From assembly GCA_026826555.1 (NCBI GenBank), contig JAKSZT010054324.1, positions 3,290,989 through 3,354,988 of the forward strand: a DNA stretch of 64,000 nt, read 5' to 3'. The position numbers and the translations under genes are program-made. This document shows, piece by piece, positions 36,080 through 47,480 of the stretch. The stretch is from Tolypeutes matacus. Taxonomy: Eukaryota; Chordata; Mammalia; Cingulata; Chlamyphoridae. Within the stretch, counting starts at the first letter, position 1. The number at the start of each line of letters is the position of its first letter. The notes under the pieces were generated by a model. It did no database searches, was not told where the DNA came from, and was given only the letters and a program-made list of their open reading frames with translations.

Positions 36080-36205
36080 GCCGGGGCGATACTTTCTGCA
36101 TGGTAGGCACTGTGGTAAACCATTTTTACAACAATCCTGCACGGTAGAGGATATCCTCATTCTATACATGAGAAAATTAGGGTTAAGTAACCTTTCCAAG
36201 CACAA
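36080..36205 (-). repeat. MIR SINE fossil
   Basis: 'ggtaggcactgtggtaaacc', 'acaacaatcctgcacggtag' and 'catgagaaaattagggttaa' are in antisense MIR order. Confidence 0.65.
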
Positions 36206-36249
36206 ATATAAAATGAAAGGAAATGAAATATCTTCTAAGGATCAGATAC

Positions 36250-36480
36250 ATGAGTTATTGTAGTAGAAAGACAATGGACTTCCCACCAGATAATCCTGAG
36301 CTCAAATCCCAGGTACTCAACAGTTAAGTATCCAAGGAAAGTTGTTTCCCCTTACAAAACCTCAGTTTCCTTCTCTCCAAAATGGGAACAATCATTCTTA
36401 TCACAAAGAGATTATTGTGGCAGAAAGTAAACTAATATATAGAATACAGTCTAGATTATAACAAACTCTGCAAATGTTAA
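36250..36480 (+). repeat. MIR SINE fossil
   Basis: 'gtagtagaaagacaatggac', 'gagctcaaatcccaggtac', 'aacctcagtttccttctctc' and 'caaaatgggaacaatcattc' follow MIR sense order. Confidence 0.65.
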
Positions 36481-37069
36481 TCACCTTCCTTGCCTTATGA
36501 GTACACACAGAGAATATGAGAGGCCAGCTATATTGTAGGGCATTTGGGTTATGGTATCACATAATCCAGCCAGCTGGCCTTTTACAATAATGCTCATCTC
36601 AATGGGTTAATTTTGAAAATACGTATTTATTACCCAGCCACCCTTTAGGGCCAGCATAATCTCACGGAGATCTATTTCAGTTCACAGATCATTGGCCCAA
36701 GTAATCATTAAAAGCTAATAAAGCATGTGTTTTGTCAATTCAGTTGTCACGCACGAGCTCTAAGTCCTTGCACTGTAAACCTTCTTGCAACATTTTTTAA
36801 AAATTCATTATGTATTTCTGTGGCAGATTTTGCACTTACTTCTGTTGTCTTTTTGTTCATCTGTTGGTTTGAAGAGAGTGAGTCGCCTCAAATAACCTGT
36901 CTGTCCTGCTGTGACTGTGGTTTTCCACCCAAGCACACTAGACACACACACACCCTATATTGATACCTAGGCTGAATCTTTATGTCCCAGGCAAACTCAC
37001 GCCCTTGAAAATAATGGCTTAAAATAGGAAAGCTGACACTATCTAACTCAAACTGCAGAAATGCAGGGC
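36481..37069. other. Intergenic stretch with no recognised feature
   Basis: Unique-looking; a short CA run lies near 36944-36952. Confidence 0.45.
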
Positions 37070-37499
37070 TGTAATTCTCTATGCTACTTCATTTCCTTGT
37101 GCAAAAACCTCTGCTGCTCAAGTAAATTCTTCATCCATTCCAGAGGGGAAAAAAAATTCTCTCGAGGATGTAATACGCTAACAAACCAAATTTGTATGTA
37201 GTAGGGTTTTGCAGCGCTTTATCATCCACATTAACCTCAGGGCTCTCCTGGGCTAATATCTTCAGTTGTGCTGCTTTTTGCTTGCTGTCTCCAGACCAAC
37301 AGCCTTATTTCTCTATGGGGAAATTGAATGTTCTGCTGTTTGCAAATCTCCCTCTGATTTTTGTTCTCTTTGGTAGAGCTAAGCCTTCAGTTTCCAAGGT
37401 CAAATAAGCTAAGTTCCTTCCAAGAGAAGCTTTCTTTTCTGACACAATAAGGGGCTACTCTTTTTAGCAGACCCTCGCATGGGCATCGTTAAAATACTT

Positions 37500-37511
37500 G
37501 GCCGCCATCTG
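37500..37511 (-). promoter_or_regulatory. YY1-like motif
   Basis: The minus strand reads CAGATGGCGGCC, one mismatch from the AAGATGGCGGC consensus. Confidence 0.35.
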
Positions 37512-37571
37512 AAATGCAACTTTTCTTCCCTAGGCACGCTTGAAGGGCCTCAGAAGAGACGCATGGAGCAG

Positions 37572-37587
37572 CAGCGCCACCTGCTGG
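37572..37587 (-). promoter_or_regulatory. Candidate CTCF motif, full core match
   Basis: The minus strand reads CCAGCAGGTGGCGCTG, agreeing with CCASYAGRKGGCRSYR at all 16 positions, in reverse orientation. Confidence 0.5.
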
Positions 37588-38214
37588 TTCTCTCTTAACT
37601 GCAGAGTAATATTTGCAGCGTTGCCGTCCTTGGGTTTCTGCTTTTGCATTAGAGAATGAAATCTGCTTACTTTGGAACTGTGTTAACCACATGAGAATCA
37701 AAGCCTGGATCATCTCTAATATGTTATCATTTAATTCCCCCACTTAATGAGATGCTTTATCTTTAGGGCTTAAATTTTGAGATGGAGGGGAAATAGGAAA
37801 GCCCAAATTGGAAATTCACAGAACATTGGCTGTCGATTTCTGATGGCATTTCTCTGGGCCCCTGTGGGTGTTTCTGTTCAACCTAATATGTGTCATGTTG
37901 GCTGATCAGGGACGTATTTACATAGTTGCCACTACAGCATATGGTCAGCTTCTGCCTCTGTTATCAGAAGGGGGAAAGAATGATTTTTACCTTGTGCAGA
38001 AAAGTCTGTTTTCCCCTAAGTTGCAAGAAAGCTGTCTAATTACTATACCATCATGACAAAAAGTCTCAAGATAGGAATTGCACATGACATTATGGTTGAC
38101 AGTAATCAGTTGATCCTGTTGGTTGGGACTTTGCCAAGGTCAAGGTCTTGAATTCAGCTCTGAAGACAAGTTTAGAAATTCTCTGTTCCATAGGAAAATT
38201 GGCATTTATGGCTG

Positions 38215-38335
38215 CAAGGTGTTTTCATGTATGCTGCCCCTTCTAATCTATCAACTAACCAGTGAGGCAGGCATCATTCTCTCCATTTGCAGAACCCAAG
38301 ATTGCAGAGATGAAACCAATTGTCCAAATTGACAA
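38215..38335 (-). repeat. MIR SINE fossil
   Basis: 'accagtgaggcaggcatcat', 'ctccatttgcagaaccca' and 'gagatgaaaccaattgtcca' are in antisense MIR order. Confidence 0.55.
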
Positions 38336-38839
38336 GCCAGCAAATGTTATTCTTGAAATTCAGGTCTCTATCTGTCTGAATTCAAACCTCACATCCACAA
38401 CATCACAAGCATACACTTATGCTTGGTTGACTGTCTTGAAAATGGACACTCTGGTCACAAGAAGAACCAAGTGAAAAGCATTTCAAAATCCAACAATACA
38501 AGCCCTGCTCCTAGGTGATAAATAGAATCACCTTTCATCAATAACAGGAAAAATACATTAAATATCAGCTACAGCAAAGGAAGTCATAATATGCCTTTCC
38601 CAGAGGAAAAATTTCAATTCATTCTAAACCCATAATTGAACTCATTCTGCCCTACCCACCTCTCACTGAGTCACACTACATGATTTTCATATCCAGAAAA
38701 ATAAAGAAAAGGTGTTCCATATTTTCAAGGTTTTGAGGTGACCTATCTGTCTAGAAGAAGTTGAGTCACATGTTTCTTAAAAGCATGCTGTATAAACCCA
38801 CTTAAAAATAAGACGTGTTCCTACCACAATACTGAAAGA

Positions 38840-39170
38840 GTTCTTTCAAAGTCACCAGCAACCTCTGCCTGTACAAATCCAATGGTCAATTCTCTGTTCC
38901 CACTTTACTTGATTTCTTAGCAAAATTTGACCCAGTTTATCACCTCTTCCTTTTGGAAACACCATCTGCTCTTAGTTGCCATGATAGCACACACTCTGTT
39001 TCCCTCTTCAAAGGCTACTTCTCATCTAGTTCCTTTGCTAATTCCTCCTCTGCTTTGTGACCTTTAAAGGCTGGATTGTCTTGGCTTATTCCTTGACCTA
39101 TATTCTTCCCTTTCTACACTTGTAATCTGGGGACACTCATCCAGATGCAGGGTTTTAAATACTACCAATA
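38840..39170 (+). repeat. Ancient non-LTR LINE reverse-transcriptase relic (L2/CR1 group)
   Basis: 'aaagtcaccagcaacctctg' and 'tacttgatttcttagcaaaa' with 'tttgacccagtttatcacct' decode to a decayed version of the FDxVDH-like motif A of L2/CR1-type reverse transcriptases. Stops break it; it is a dead fossil. Confidence 0.45.
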
Positions 39171-39889
39171 AGCTCATGACTACTAGATTTTTATTTCTGG
39201 TTCTGACCTTCACATTATAGATTAGATACATTTTATAAATTTTTATATCACAAAAATCATACATGTATAAGTGTTAGAATCACAGGAAAGGATGACAATG
39301 AACAAAAGCAATAATCCCACTACCCAGCGATGACCATTGATAACATTTTGGGTATTTCCTTTGTGCGTGTATAGGAGAAAAAGAGAGAGAGGGAGTGAGA
39401 GGGAATCTTTTCTGTTTTTCTATTTAATATTTCATATGTATGTATGTGTATCTTGTAAGTGATGTATACATATACATATTTTTATATAATTATCATACAT
39501 ATCAAGGTTGAGAAAATGTTTTAATCTTAACAGCTACCACAATTCATTCCAAAGACAAAGGAGACTTGAAAAAAATACTTCATTAAATCCTTGTAGTAGG
39601 AAGTAAGCCCTCCATCCCCAAATTCCTCTCCCTGCCTTTACCAAGAACTGAGGTTAGTAGGGAGTGAGGCTTAGAGGAAGAGGGAAATTGTAGAGCAGAA
39701 GGCAGGATTAGGAACTTTTGAAAGCAATTCAGGGAGTAGGTGGGCAGGGAGAAGAAGAGGGGAATTCGTGCAGGCAGAAATTTACACCTTGCACAAAGTC
39801 CAATCAAAATTTTCCCTTAAAGTCTAACAAACTCATTGACACTTGAATGAATTTTGGGGCTGAAACTGGTGAAGGGTAGGAGATTCCCA
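39171..39889. other. Intergenic stretch with no firm feature
   Basis: AT-rich, with GA-rich and TATG-rich short tracts at 39375-39480; no gene. Confidence 0.45.
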
Positions 39890-40507
39890 TGTAGCATAGA
39901 ACAGAGACAGCAAGCAAAGAAACCAAAACCAAAGGGCTAAGATCAGGAGAACAGGTACACTTGAGGCTTAGCAGAAATTCATAGTGAAACCATCACTTAC
40001 CAGCCCACTTTTCAGAGTGGCTCCTCTCTTACTGGTTTTCAGAAGTTTCTACAAGTTTCTAGAAGTTTCTACTTCCCCTTCATCCAAATGTCTACCTCCT
40101 TATGTTTCTTCATAAGAGGCTTACTGCACCATAAGAAAAGTTACTGCCTCCTTTCCCTTTGCAGCACCTACTTAAGCTAGCTTTGACTAGTTCTAGTCAC
40201 CAAGCATGCTAAGCCTCCATTTTGAGACCAAGAATGATTTACAACAGAGCATGCTCCATCTAACCCCACCTTTCCCTAAACTGGATTGGCCCATGTCATT
40301 CCATCCCATCTTTAGCCACTCCCGTAAGCCCACATTTCCCAGACAGTATAAAACCCCAAACCACATTTTGCTTGGGGAGACTGATCTGAGACTTGCCTCT
40401 GGTCTCCTTGCTGGTCAACTATGCAATAAACTGTTTTCTTGAAATTCTGGTGACTTAGTATTGGCTTCTCTGTGCATCAGGCAAACGAACCCACTTAGGC
40501 GGTAACA
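39890..40507 (+). repeat. Endogenous retrovirus LTR (ERV1-like), apparently solo
   Basis: A TATA box TATAAAA at 40347-40353 is followed about 75 bp later by AATAAA at 40425-40430 and a U5-like stretch ending GGTAACA at 40507: the U3-R-U5 order of a gammaretrovirus-type LTR. No primer-binding site or gag follows, so it is solo or a 3' LTR. The left end is uncertain; TG at 39890 is a guess. U3 contains the heat-shock-element array at 40042. Confidence 0.6.
40042..40069. promoter_or_regulatory. Heat-shock-element array in the LTR U3
   Basis: Six consecutive 5-bp HSF units in strict alternating phase: GAA-nn-TTC-nn-CAA-nn-TTC-nn-GAA-nn-TTC. Five are perfect and one is CAA for GAA. The stretch is also three tandem 10-bp units (AGAAGTTTCT, ACAAGTTTCT, AGAAGTTTCT). 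It lies about 280 bp upstream of the TATA box. HSF binding is inferred. Confidence 0.5.
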
Positions 40508-42261
40508 ATAGGAGGCCTTTGGACACCCCACTCACACCCACCAGTCTATGGAATTAGGAAATTTAAGGCATTTTAATCTGGATCTCAGAAATTACAGGAA
40601 CCCCAACTAACATCTAAGGTATTCATGATTGAGATTATGCAGTTTTTGTTTTTTATGTGTTCTTATCCCCTCACCCCCAATCTGTGGTTGATTGTTGCTT
40701 TACTTCCTGTCTTCTCAGCCTTCCCAGGAGATTCTAAAGACAGTTCCCCTTTGTCTGATGGCTCTGGCCTAGGACGAGGGCTGTGATCGGGTAGGGAGAG
40801 GAGATAGCTGACCTTGCACAAAGCAGTGCATGGAACAAGGGAGACTGTTGTTCACTGAACTCTTCTGAGAGGTAATCTACTTCCAGCCTAGGTTGCTGAG
40901 GAAATGGGAAAACTTCCAAAATGTGTATGTTAGGATAGCTCCTCTGTATTATGTATAGTAAATAGATTAAAGTGTCTAATGTATAGAATATGGAATTCTT
41001 TTCCCAAGAGCAAAATAATATCTATCTTGTTCTCTTTCCAACAATTATGTGTGGATATATGTGTGTGTTTGTGTCAAACAAGTCATTAAGGAGCAGAAAT
41101 TGATGTTAAGGGCCTCTTGTAATACTTCTCACATGAGCTGTTAAGAGCTTGAGCTAGAATGTACAATAGAAAAAAATAAGAGAGAGATATTAAAGATGCT
41201 ATGAAGGGAAATAGAACTTTGTGAGTGACCATTGGTAAAATTATGAAAGAAAGAATGCTTCTCATTTTGGGAGTTGAGAATGAGTAATAGAAGGAGAGGA
41301 GTAAGGGTGACTTGTTTGGAAAGAGGAAGATAATGGGTTTGTTTGATATTTGTTGAGGTTCCCAGCCAAGGCAGGTCTCACCAGTGAAAATGGCCAGTAC
41401 TCAAGCAGAACTGAGGAACTGAAGTTGAGAAAAAAAGTCAGGGCCACAGCTGTGGGTTTGGAAGGCTTAACATGTGGGTCAACTGAAGTCAATAGAGTGG
41501 GTATGTTCTCCAAGGGAGCAAGCATTAAGTCAGTATGCTCCACAACATGCCATTTAACTTACTTGAACAATTAATTCCTTTTCTCCTTTTCAAAAAGGGT
41601 TGTTAGCAAAAGGCAGTAAAAAGGGAATTTTCATTTCACTCTGTGGGAAAGCAATCCAACCTCATTTCATGGATTTCTTTCATCACACTTCAGGTGATGA
41701 AGTCAAAATCAAAGGACAGAAGAAATGTTCTTTAAATTTAGAGCCCTGGGCATGCTTTGGATCTTCTACTCTAAAAAAATATGCCATTTAGCAGAAACTG
41801 AAAATGCTACTTAGTGCCCTTACTTCCAACCCTGACTTAAAGAAAGAAAATGTTTAGAATGCTTGAAGGAAGTACCTTGTTCTTTAAGTGGGCTTTTCCA
41901 GAACTCGAGGCCTGGCTCTCTTTGGTGAAAAAGGAAGATAAGTGACAGGCACAGCAGAGATGGAAATGAAGAGGGCCGGACATTATTAGGGCAAAGCTTT
42001 AGCACTTACCACGGGTTACAAAGGCTTCTGAGAATATAATTTCAGTGTTTGTTTTTAGAGTTATGGAAAAGAAGAACATATACCTAAAAACAACAGCATG
42101 GACAATGGAGTCTGATTCCACCCTTGATTCAATAATCATGTGTTTCTATGCTCTCACAATGAATGCTCTACATGGAAAAAGCCATTTTACAAGAGCCCTC
42201 CCTGAATTTTTATTTCCTTCCTTAAAAAGAAGTTCCTACATCCCTAAATTATATTACCAGT
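40508..42261. other. Intergenic stretch with no recognised feature
   Basis: No gene or clear repeat; frames under 95 codons. Confidence 0.45.
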
Positions 42262-42400
42262 CATGGTGGGCCTCCTGAATCCGAATCCCTGAAGTGCTTT
42301 TAAAAATGTAGATTCTTGTTCATTGCAGAGACCTACTCAATTTGTTTTCAACAAGGAACCCAGGGAATCCTTTTGCACATTCCACTTTGAAGGACATTAT
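42262..42400. repeat. MER5-like hAT fossil, degraded
   Basis: 'ggtgggcctcctgaatccga', 'ttttaaaaatgtagattctt' and 'acccagggaatccttttgca' resemble MER5-group words. Confidence 0.4.
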
Positions 42401-42681
42401 GTGAAAGAGTCCTGACCTTCTGGCCTTCCAGAGACTTTGAACACCAGCTATATGAAGGGAACTCTAGTTTTCTCTAGTTGTTTAGCTCAAAATAGCATAA
42501 TAAATATTAGCTACTATACAAAGTAAAGAGGAAAGAGAAAGACAATAGGTTATTTCTTGTGTGAGTGGGTGCAATCTCAGGGATAAACAAAATTTTGCAA
42601 TCCGTATGCCGTCAGAGAAACCCTATTATGGGATAGTCTCTGCCAATGAAGGTTTAGAAATAACTGATAGTCTGTCCATTA

Positions 42682-42718
42682 AACACACACACACACACAC
42701 ACATACACACACACACAA
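42682..42718. repeat. (CA)n microsatellite
   Basis: About 18 CA units with one CATA interruption; a (GAT)n run follows near 42750-42772. Confidence 0.95.
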
Positions 42719-43489
42719 GGAAGAAGATACTAGACTGGGAAGTTTCCTAAATGATGATGATGATGGTGATGGTTGTATGTGTGTGTTTTCATTGCTGTAC
42801 TTAATAAAGGATAACAGTCATGATTTTATTTTTTATACCAATTACTAGAAAAGAACAAAAAGGATAATTTGGAATAAGGGATAGGGGAGAAAAAGAAGGT
42901 AGATTAACAATTAAGCCAAAATCCATCAAAATTAGGTATTTTCCAGCTTGTATAGAAACAAACAGTCCAATGCAGCTCTCTTACCCCCTCCCCCAGTTAC
43001 ACTTACTAGGTAGATCTGCCAAGAACTATCTGTTTCTATTCATTTACAAATTTTAAAAGCTCAGAGCCATTTTTTTTTAACTTAAACCAGACTTTTTCCA
43101 AATAAGGTAGCTTTTCACAAAACTGTTTCCCCTCCTAAATCTATGTTCCCAGTGTCAGTAAGCCGGAGAGGCTGCTATTTTCCAGAGCTGTCATTGTATT
43201 CTGCAACAAAGCACTCTTCCCTTTAGCTGAGCTGAACACCAGAAGTGCGTTCAAACTAAAATTCTCAAAGAACCTAGGCATTTTTTACCTTAACTGTGAG
43301 GTCTAACTTAAGCAATTTTCCTTCTCCTCTTGATTGAAGCTCATTTTAACCTCAAAGAACTCAAAATGTAGTAACTGTAATCCCAATTCTCTGTCAAGGA
43401 TGCTAGAAATGATAATATATATATATCACTTGATTCTTGGGTATTAAGTCATCACACATAAGTGTATGAAGAGGTATCTGAGAGCAAAA
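42719..43489. other. Intergenic stretch with short simple repeats only
   Basis: GAT run near 42750 and AT run near 43414-43426; nothing else recognised. Confidence 0.45.
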
Positions 43490-43881
43490 AAAAGCCAGTG
43501 ACCATGCAGCAGTCAACTGGGTCAGCAATAGCAGCCATGGGGTCTGCCACCAAAGGGTTATGTGGAAGATTGTATACAGGATGTGAGAGGGCCACATGGT
43601 AAAGAACTGTGAATGGCTTCTGGGTACTGACAGCAGCTCGCAGCTGACAACCAGCAAGAAAATGGAAATTTTGTCCTACAAGAGCTTGGAAGAGGACCCT
43701 GAGCTCTGGAAAGGAACACAGCCCAGTAGCTATCTTGAGGGAAGCTCTGTGAGACCCTGAGCAGTAGATCTAGCTAAATTGTCATGGGACTCTTAACCTA
43801 CAGAAACTGAGACATTAAATGCATATTGTTTTATGCCACTATGTTTGGGTAATTTGTTACACAAGAATAGGAAACTAATAC
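43490..43881 (+). repeat. MLT1-type MaLR LTR
   Basis: 'agagcttggaagaggaccct', 'tgagaccctgagcagtagat', 'tgttttatgccactatgttt' and the end 'aggaaactaatacaa' are typical of the MLT1 3' half. The 5' boundary is uncertain. Confidence 0.7.
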
Positions 43882-44004
43882 AACCTGAAATTCCACTCTA
43901 AAACTATACTTTGTACAACAACAAAGATAAAGGAAGAAATGGCCATCGGGCAGGAAAGGCAGGATATATAATGGAAACAATTCTCACTAGCTATTGGGTG
44001 ACCT

Positions 44005-44130
44005 CAGCTTGGGTCCTGGCCCTCCACTGATTCACTGTGTAACACTGGACAAATCACTTTACCTCTCTGGGTCCTGCCCAGTTTATTCACACATAAAATG
44101 AAGGAGCTAAACAAGATAAGCTCTGAGACC
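44005..44130 (+). repeat. MIR SINE fossil
   Basis: 'cactgtgtaacactggacaa', 'atcactttacctctctgggt' and 'cataaaatgaaggagctaaa' are in MIR sense order. Confidence 0.65.
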
Positions 44131-44514
44131 CCTCCAATCTCTCAAATTCTTCAAGCTTACAAAACTATGTCCTCAGTAGCATGGGCCACTCACCTTCCAT
44201 CAATGCCACACCAAATGGTAGTTCACCATCAGCTACCCTGAGCCCCCGTGAGAAAGGAATTCATGAAGGATGAGCTTTTGGAAGAGTAGGGGAAAACTTG
44301 CTTTCTTTCTTCTTCTCCTAAATATTTTTACAGTGGCCTAAGAGCAACTCAGAGATGTACCCAAGTCTATGTACGCTAGAAAGTTTCAAGTCACAAAACT
44401 ACACTGGACTTCAAGGGAGAGTCCCTGGTCTCACAGGACTGTATACCTCTTTAGGAATCATGAGTAACTGATAATAACCTTGTAGTTAGCATTTTAGGTC
44501 TCAAACCATATAAT

Positions 44515-44700
44515 GATGGCTACTGCTTACTGAGCACCTGATATTAAAGTACTATCTAAGGTGCCTTATATACCTTTACCTGTCAGAGAGGATCAGTAAC
44601 TTATGGAAGGTCACATAGTAAGTGAGAGTCAGAATTCTAACCCAGGTCCATCTCTGGTAAAGCCTGTGTTTTCCCTCTGCATGATACCCACACTGGTATC
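44515..44700 (-). repeat. MIR SINE fossil
   Basis: 'ctactgcttactgagcacct', 'taacttatggaaggtcacat' and 'agtaagtgagagtcagaatt', then 'aacccaggtc', follow antisense MIR. Confidence 0.75.
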
Positions 44701-44920
44701 ACGGCACCTGCGCGTATGCCTGCCTCCATTCCATAAACCTTTCATTGACCACTCAGTCATTTGTCATGCAATAGGGTGCCCAGGACTGAAGGGCCTTATG
44801 TGCTAAAACTGGGAAAGTCCCAGGCAAACCAGACCAGTCCTAACACCTGTGCTCAGGGCTGTGGATGCAGAACTGGAGTCCAGGGGACATGTGGGGATGT
44901 AAATTGAAATCCTAAATGCA

Positions 44921-46144
44921 ATACCAAGTGCCAACTGGCAACACAACTGGAAAAAGACCTTGAATAAAAGGGGGAAATGGTAAAGACAAATGAGTTCAAG
45001 TGGCTAAGAGACTTCAAAGAGAGTCGGGAGGTCATCCCAGAGGTAACTCTTACGCACACCTCAGTAGGAGCTCATAGAATATCTAAGTACCTATCACCCC
45101 ACTCAATGGGGTTCCTGAGAGCTCTGGAGACACCCTGGTCCTATATAAGGGGGGATAGCCCCAGAGACTGATGCTTTATCAGTGGGTTCTATTTTGGAAT
45201 CTGTGCTCCTGAGAGTGACAGAATTTTCTCAAATAAGTCCTCCCTGCACATGGTTCACCAGTCCCTTCTATTCAAACCTATATGTGATGCTGGAGTTTTT
45301 AGGTATACTTCCAGAGACTGGAGCCTCCCGCCTACCTATGTGCCAGGTGTGCATGAAATCTAGGTGGTGCTGCAACTCCTACCCTACAGCTCAATGGACT
45401 CATCCAAGTCACCTGGTGAGGAGACAATGATGGGCAATGGCCATCCCAGGGAATGGAGAGGGCCTGCATCTGCAGGCAGGATCATCCCACCCACCATATC
45501 CATGGGATATAAGCCCTCTCTCACTTGGAGTTGGAGTGGACATCACCATCCCAGTCCCCTCTGGATTGGGGGAAGAACTATGGACTAGAGTGGACTTGAT
45601 GGTATTCTCTTGTTCACATATGGTGATTCTAGCAATGCAAGAAATTATAACAATGAGGTGGAGCCAGTGGCCACTTGACACTTTTGGGGTAGGGAGGGGA
45701 TGAGCAGTTGAAATACAGTGGCTTCTTTAGGAGTTGGAGGTTATCCTGAGTACTGTTGTGGCATCGGATGTAGGCCATTTTAAATCAGCACACACCACTC
45801 AGAAATGAGTGGGAGAGAGTGTGGTCTACAGTGTGAACTGTGGTCTATGGTTGGTGGCAAGGCTCCAGGATGTGTAAGTTCATTGAGGGTGGTGGGCCAC
45901 ACTGTGGGAGATGTTTGTGTGGGATGTGGTGGGAGGTGTGGGAGGTGGGTAACATGGGAATCCCAGTGGGTTCCATGTAATATTTTGGGTAATCTAAGCA
46001 CCTCTTAAAATATATGTATATATATATATATATATAGATAACATTTTTGTAAGCAAATACACATATATGCATATATATTTATATATCATTTTGCAAATGT
46101 TTGTATGTATTGTGAGAATTTTTATTTTTACCCATAATAAAAAA
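44921..46144 (+). mobile_element. LINE-tail-like retroposon, copy C (longest copy)
   Basis: A 1224-bp insert bounded by a perfect 15-bp target duplication GAAATCCTAAATGCA (44906-44920 and 46145-46159). It carries AATAAA at 46136-46141, ends in a short A run, and has no coding frame of note. Its 5' part includes 'aagggggaaatggtaaagac', wording I associate with L1/half-L1 3' regions. It shares the distal 3' extension only with copy A. A (TA)n run lies at 46009-46040. Confidence 0.85.
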
Positions 46145-46159
46145 GAAATCCTAAATGCA

Positions 46160-47089
46160 GCTTTCTCAGAGAAAGCCAGATGCTGTGTACCACTCCTTGA
46201 GCACAATCCCATGGGAGGGATCCTAAGTACAGAGTATCCACACGATCGCTTAAGGATCCATGCCTGAGACTAAATTACAGACCCACCTGACAGCTGAGGG
46301 ATCTCCCAAAACCTGAGTGCCAGGTCTTAGTCATCTGCAGACTTACAGCATTTGGTCTAAATATCCTGCCTGAGATACAAAAGAGATTGAAGCATAACAA
46401 CTTAAGATTTTTCATAGAGTTGTTGTTGCTCCGTTGTCAGTCTTTAATTCAAACCCAGTAAATCTCTTAATGACTTAATAGCAGTATCTCAACTCTGACA
46501 CATGGCTCTGGAGTTCTCTAAGAAATTCATAACCCTATACAACAGGGACAATAAAAATAGGCAGGGAAGGCTATTGTTTGAGGAAATATTTAATAAAAAA
46601 CTTATATTCTTAATCATGTCAAACATGATCCAGGTCTCTCTACTTCTGACTTGGAGCTGACCATATGGGTGGAGTGTTCAATGGGCTGGATTTGGGGCCT
46701 TCAGCTACAGTGCACTATGAAGCCAGCATCTCCATCTGATCCAGGCTCATGCGGGTTCCAGGAGTGGCCTCACCAAGAAGCTGAACCTCTTGGACACATT
46801 TTAACAGAAGGAAGACTTAAATGGTCACGGTGCCAAAACTAACACCTCTTTTGGGCTGGATTTTTTGAGCATCCAAAAGGATGATACCCAACAGCCCTGT
46901 TTAACAGATCACCCACCCGGGAGCCGAGGAACCATCGTGTCTTATCCTGGGCCTATTCAGAATGAAAGAAAATACAGCAGCTACAAAGGGTCATTGCTGT
47001 GCACTGGGGATGACGGCTGGCCTCCTTTATCAACTCACTGATGCTAAGGCCATCACATCCTAGTTTTAGGGGCTCCAACAAGCATCACT
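46160..47089. other. Intergenic stretch with no recognised feature
   Basis: No clear repeat or gene. Confidence 0.45.
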
Positions 47090-47480
47090 CCTTTTCCTCA
47101 TTTGAGTGTTAAGTAAATTGAAAAATAAAATCAGGAATGGCAGATTGTGTCCAAAATATCACTTTAACTATTGATAAAGGCTAAGTTGGAGAATGCTGTT
47201 TAGCGAAGCAGCTACATATGCCTGCAAAGTGAACCACGGTATTAAGTAGATTTGTGCTTCCCCCACTCCAGTGGATCTGGAGCATACTTTCCCCTAGAGG
47301 AACAGTGAAGAATTAATATTCTCTTCAGCCAGGCATCCAAAGAGGGAAAAAGAAAACTGAGCTGTCTGCACTCAGTTTATTCCTCCTTAATTTATCAATC
47401 AGATAAATCAACCTCCCCACCATCCCCATGAGTAAGGAGGCTGTTACTCACGGGGAGAAGTTACGCTAATTAATTTCCCC
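47090..47480. other. Repeat-free block with dense homeodomain-type cores
   Basis: 'aagaattaatattctc', 'ccttaatttatcaatcagat' and 'acgctaattaatttcccc' in unique-looking sequence suggest a possible conserved enhancer. Conservation is not testable here. Confidence 0.25.

Larger units (their letters stand above)
37070..37800. other. Repeat-free block with CTCF- and YY1-like motifs (candidate regulatory element)
   Basis: About 730 bp without recognised repeats or coding frames, holding a full CTCF core match (37572-37587) and a YY1-like core (37500-37511) within 90 bp. Regulatory function is inferred from motifs only. Confidence 0.35.
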
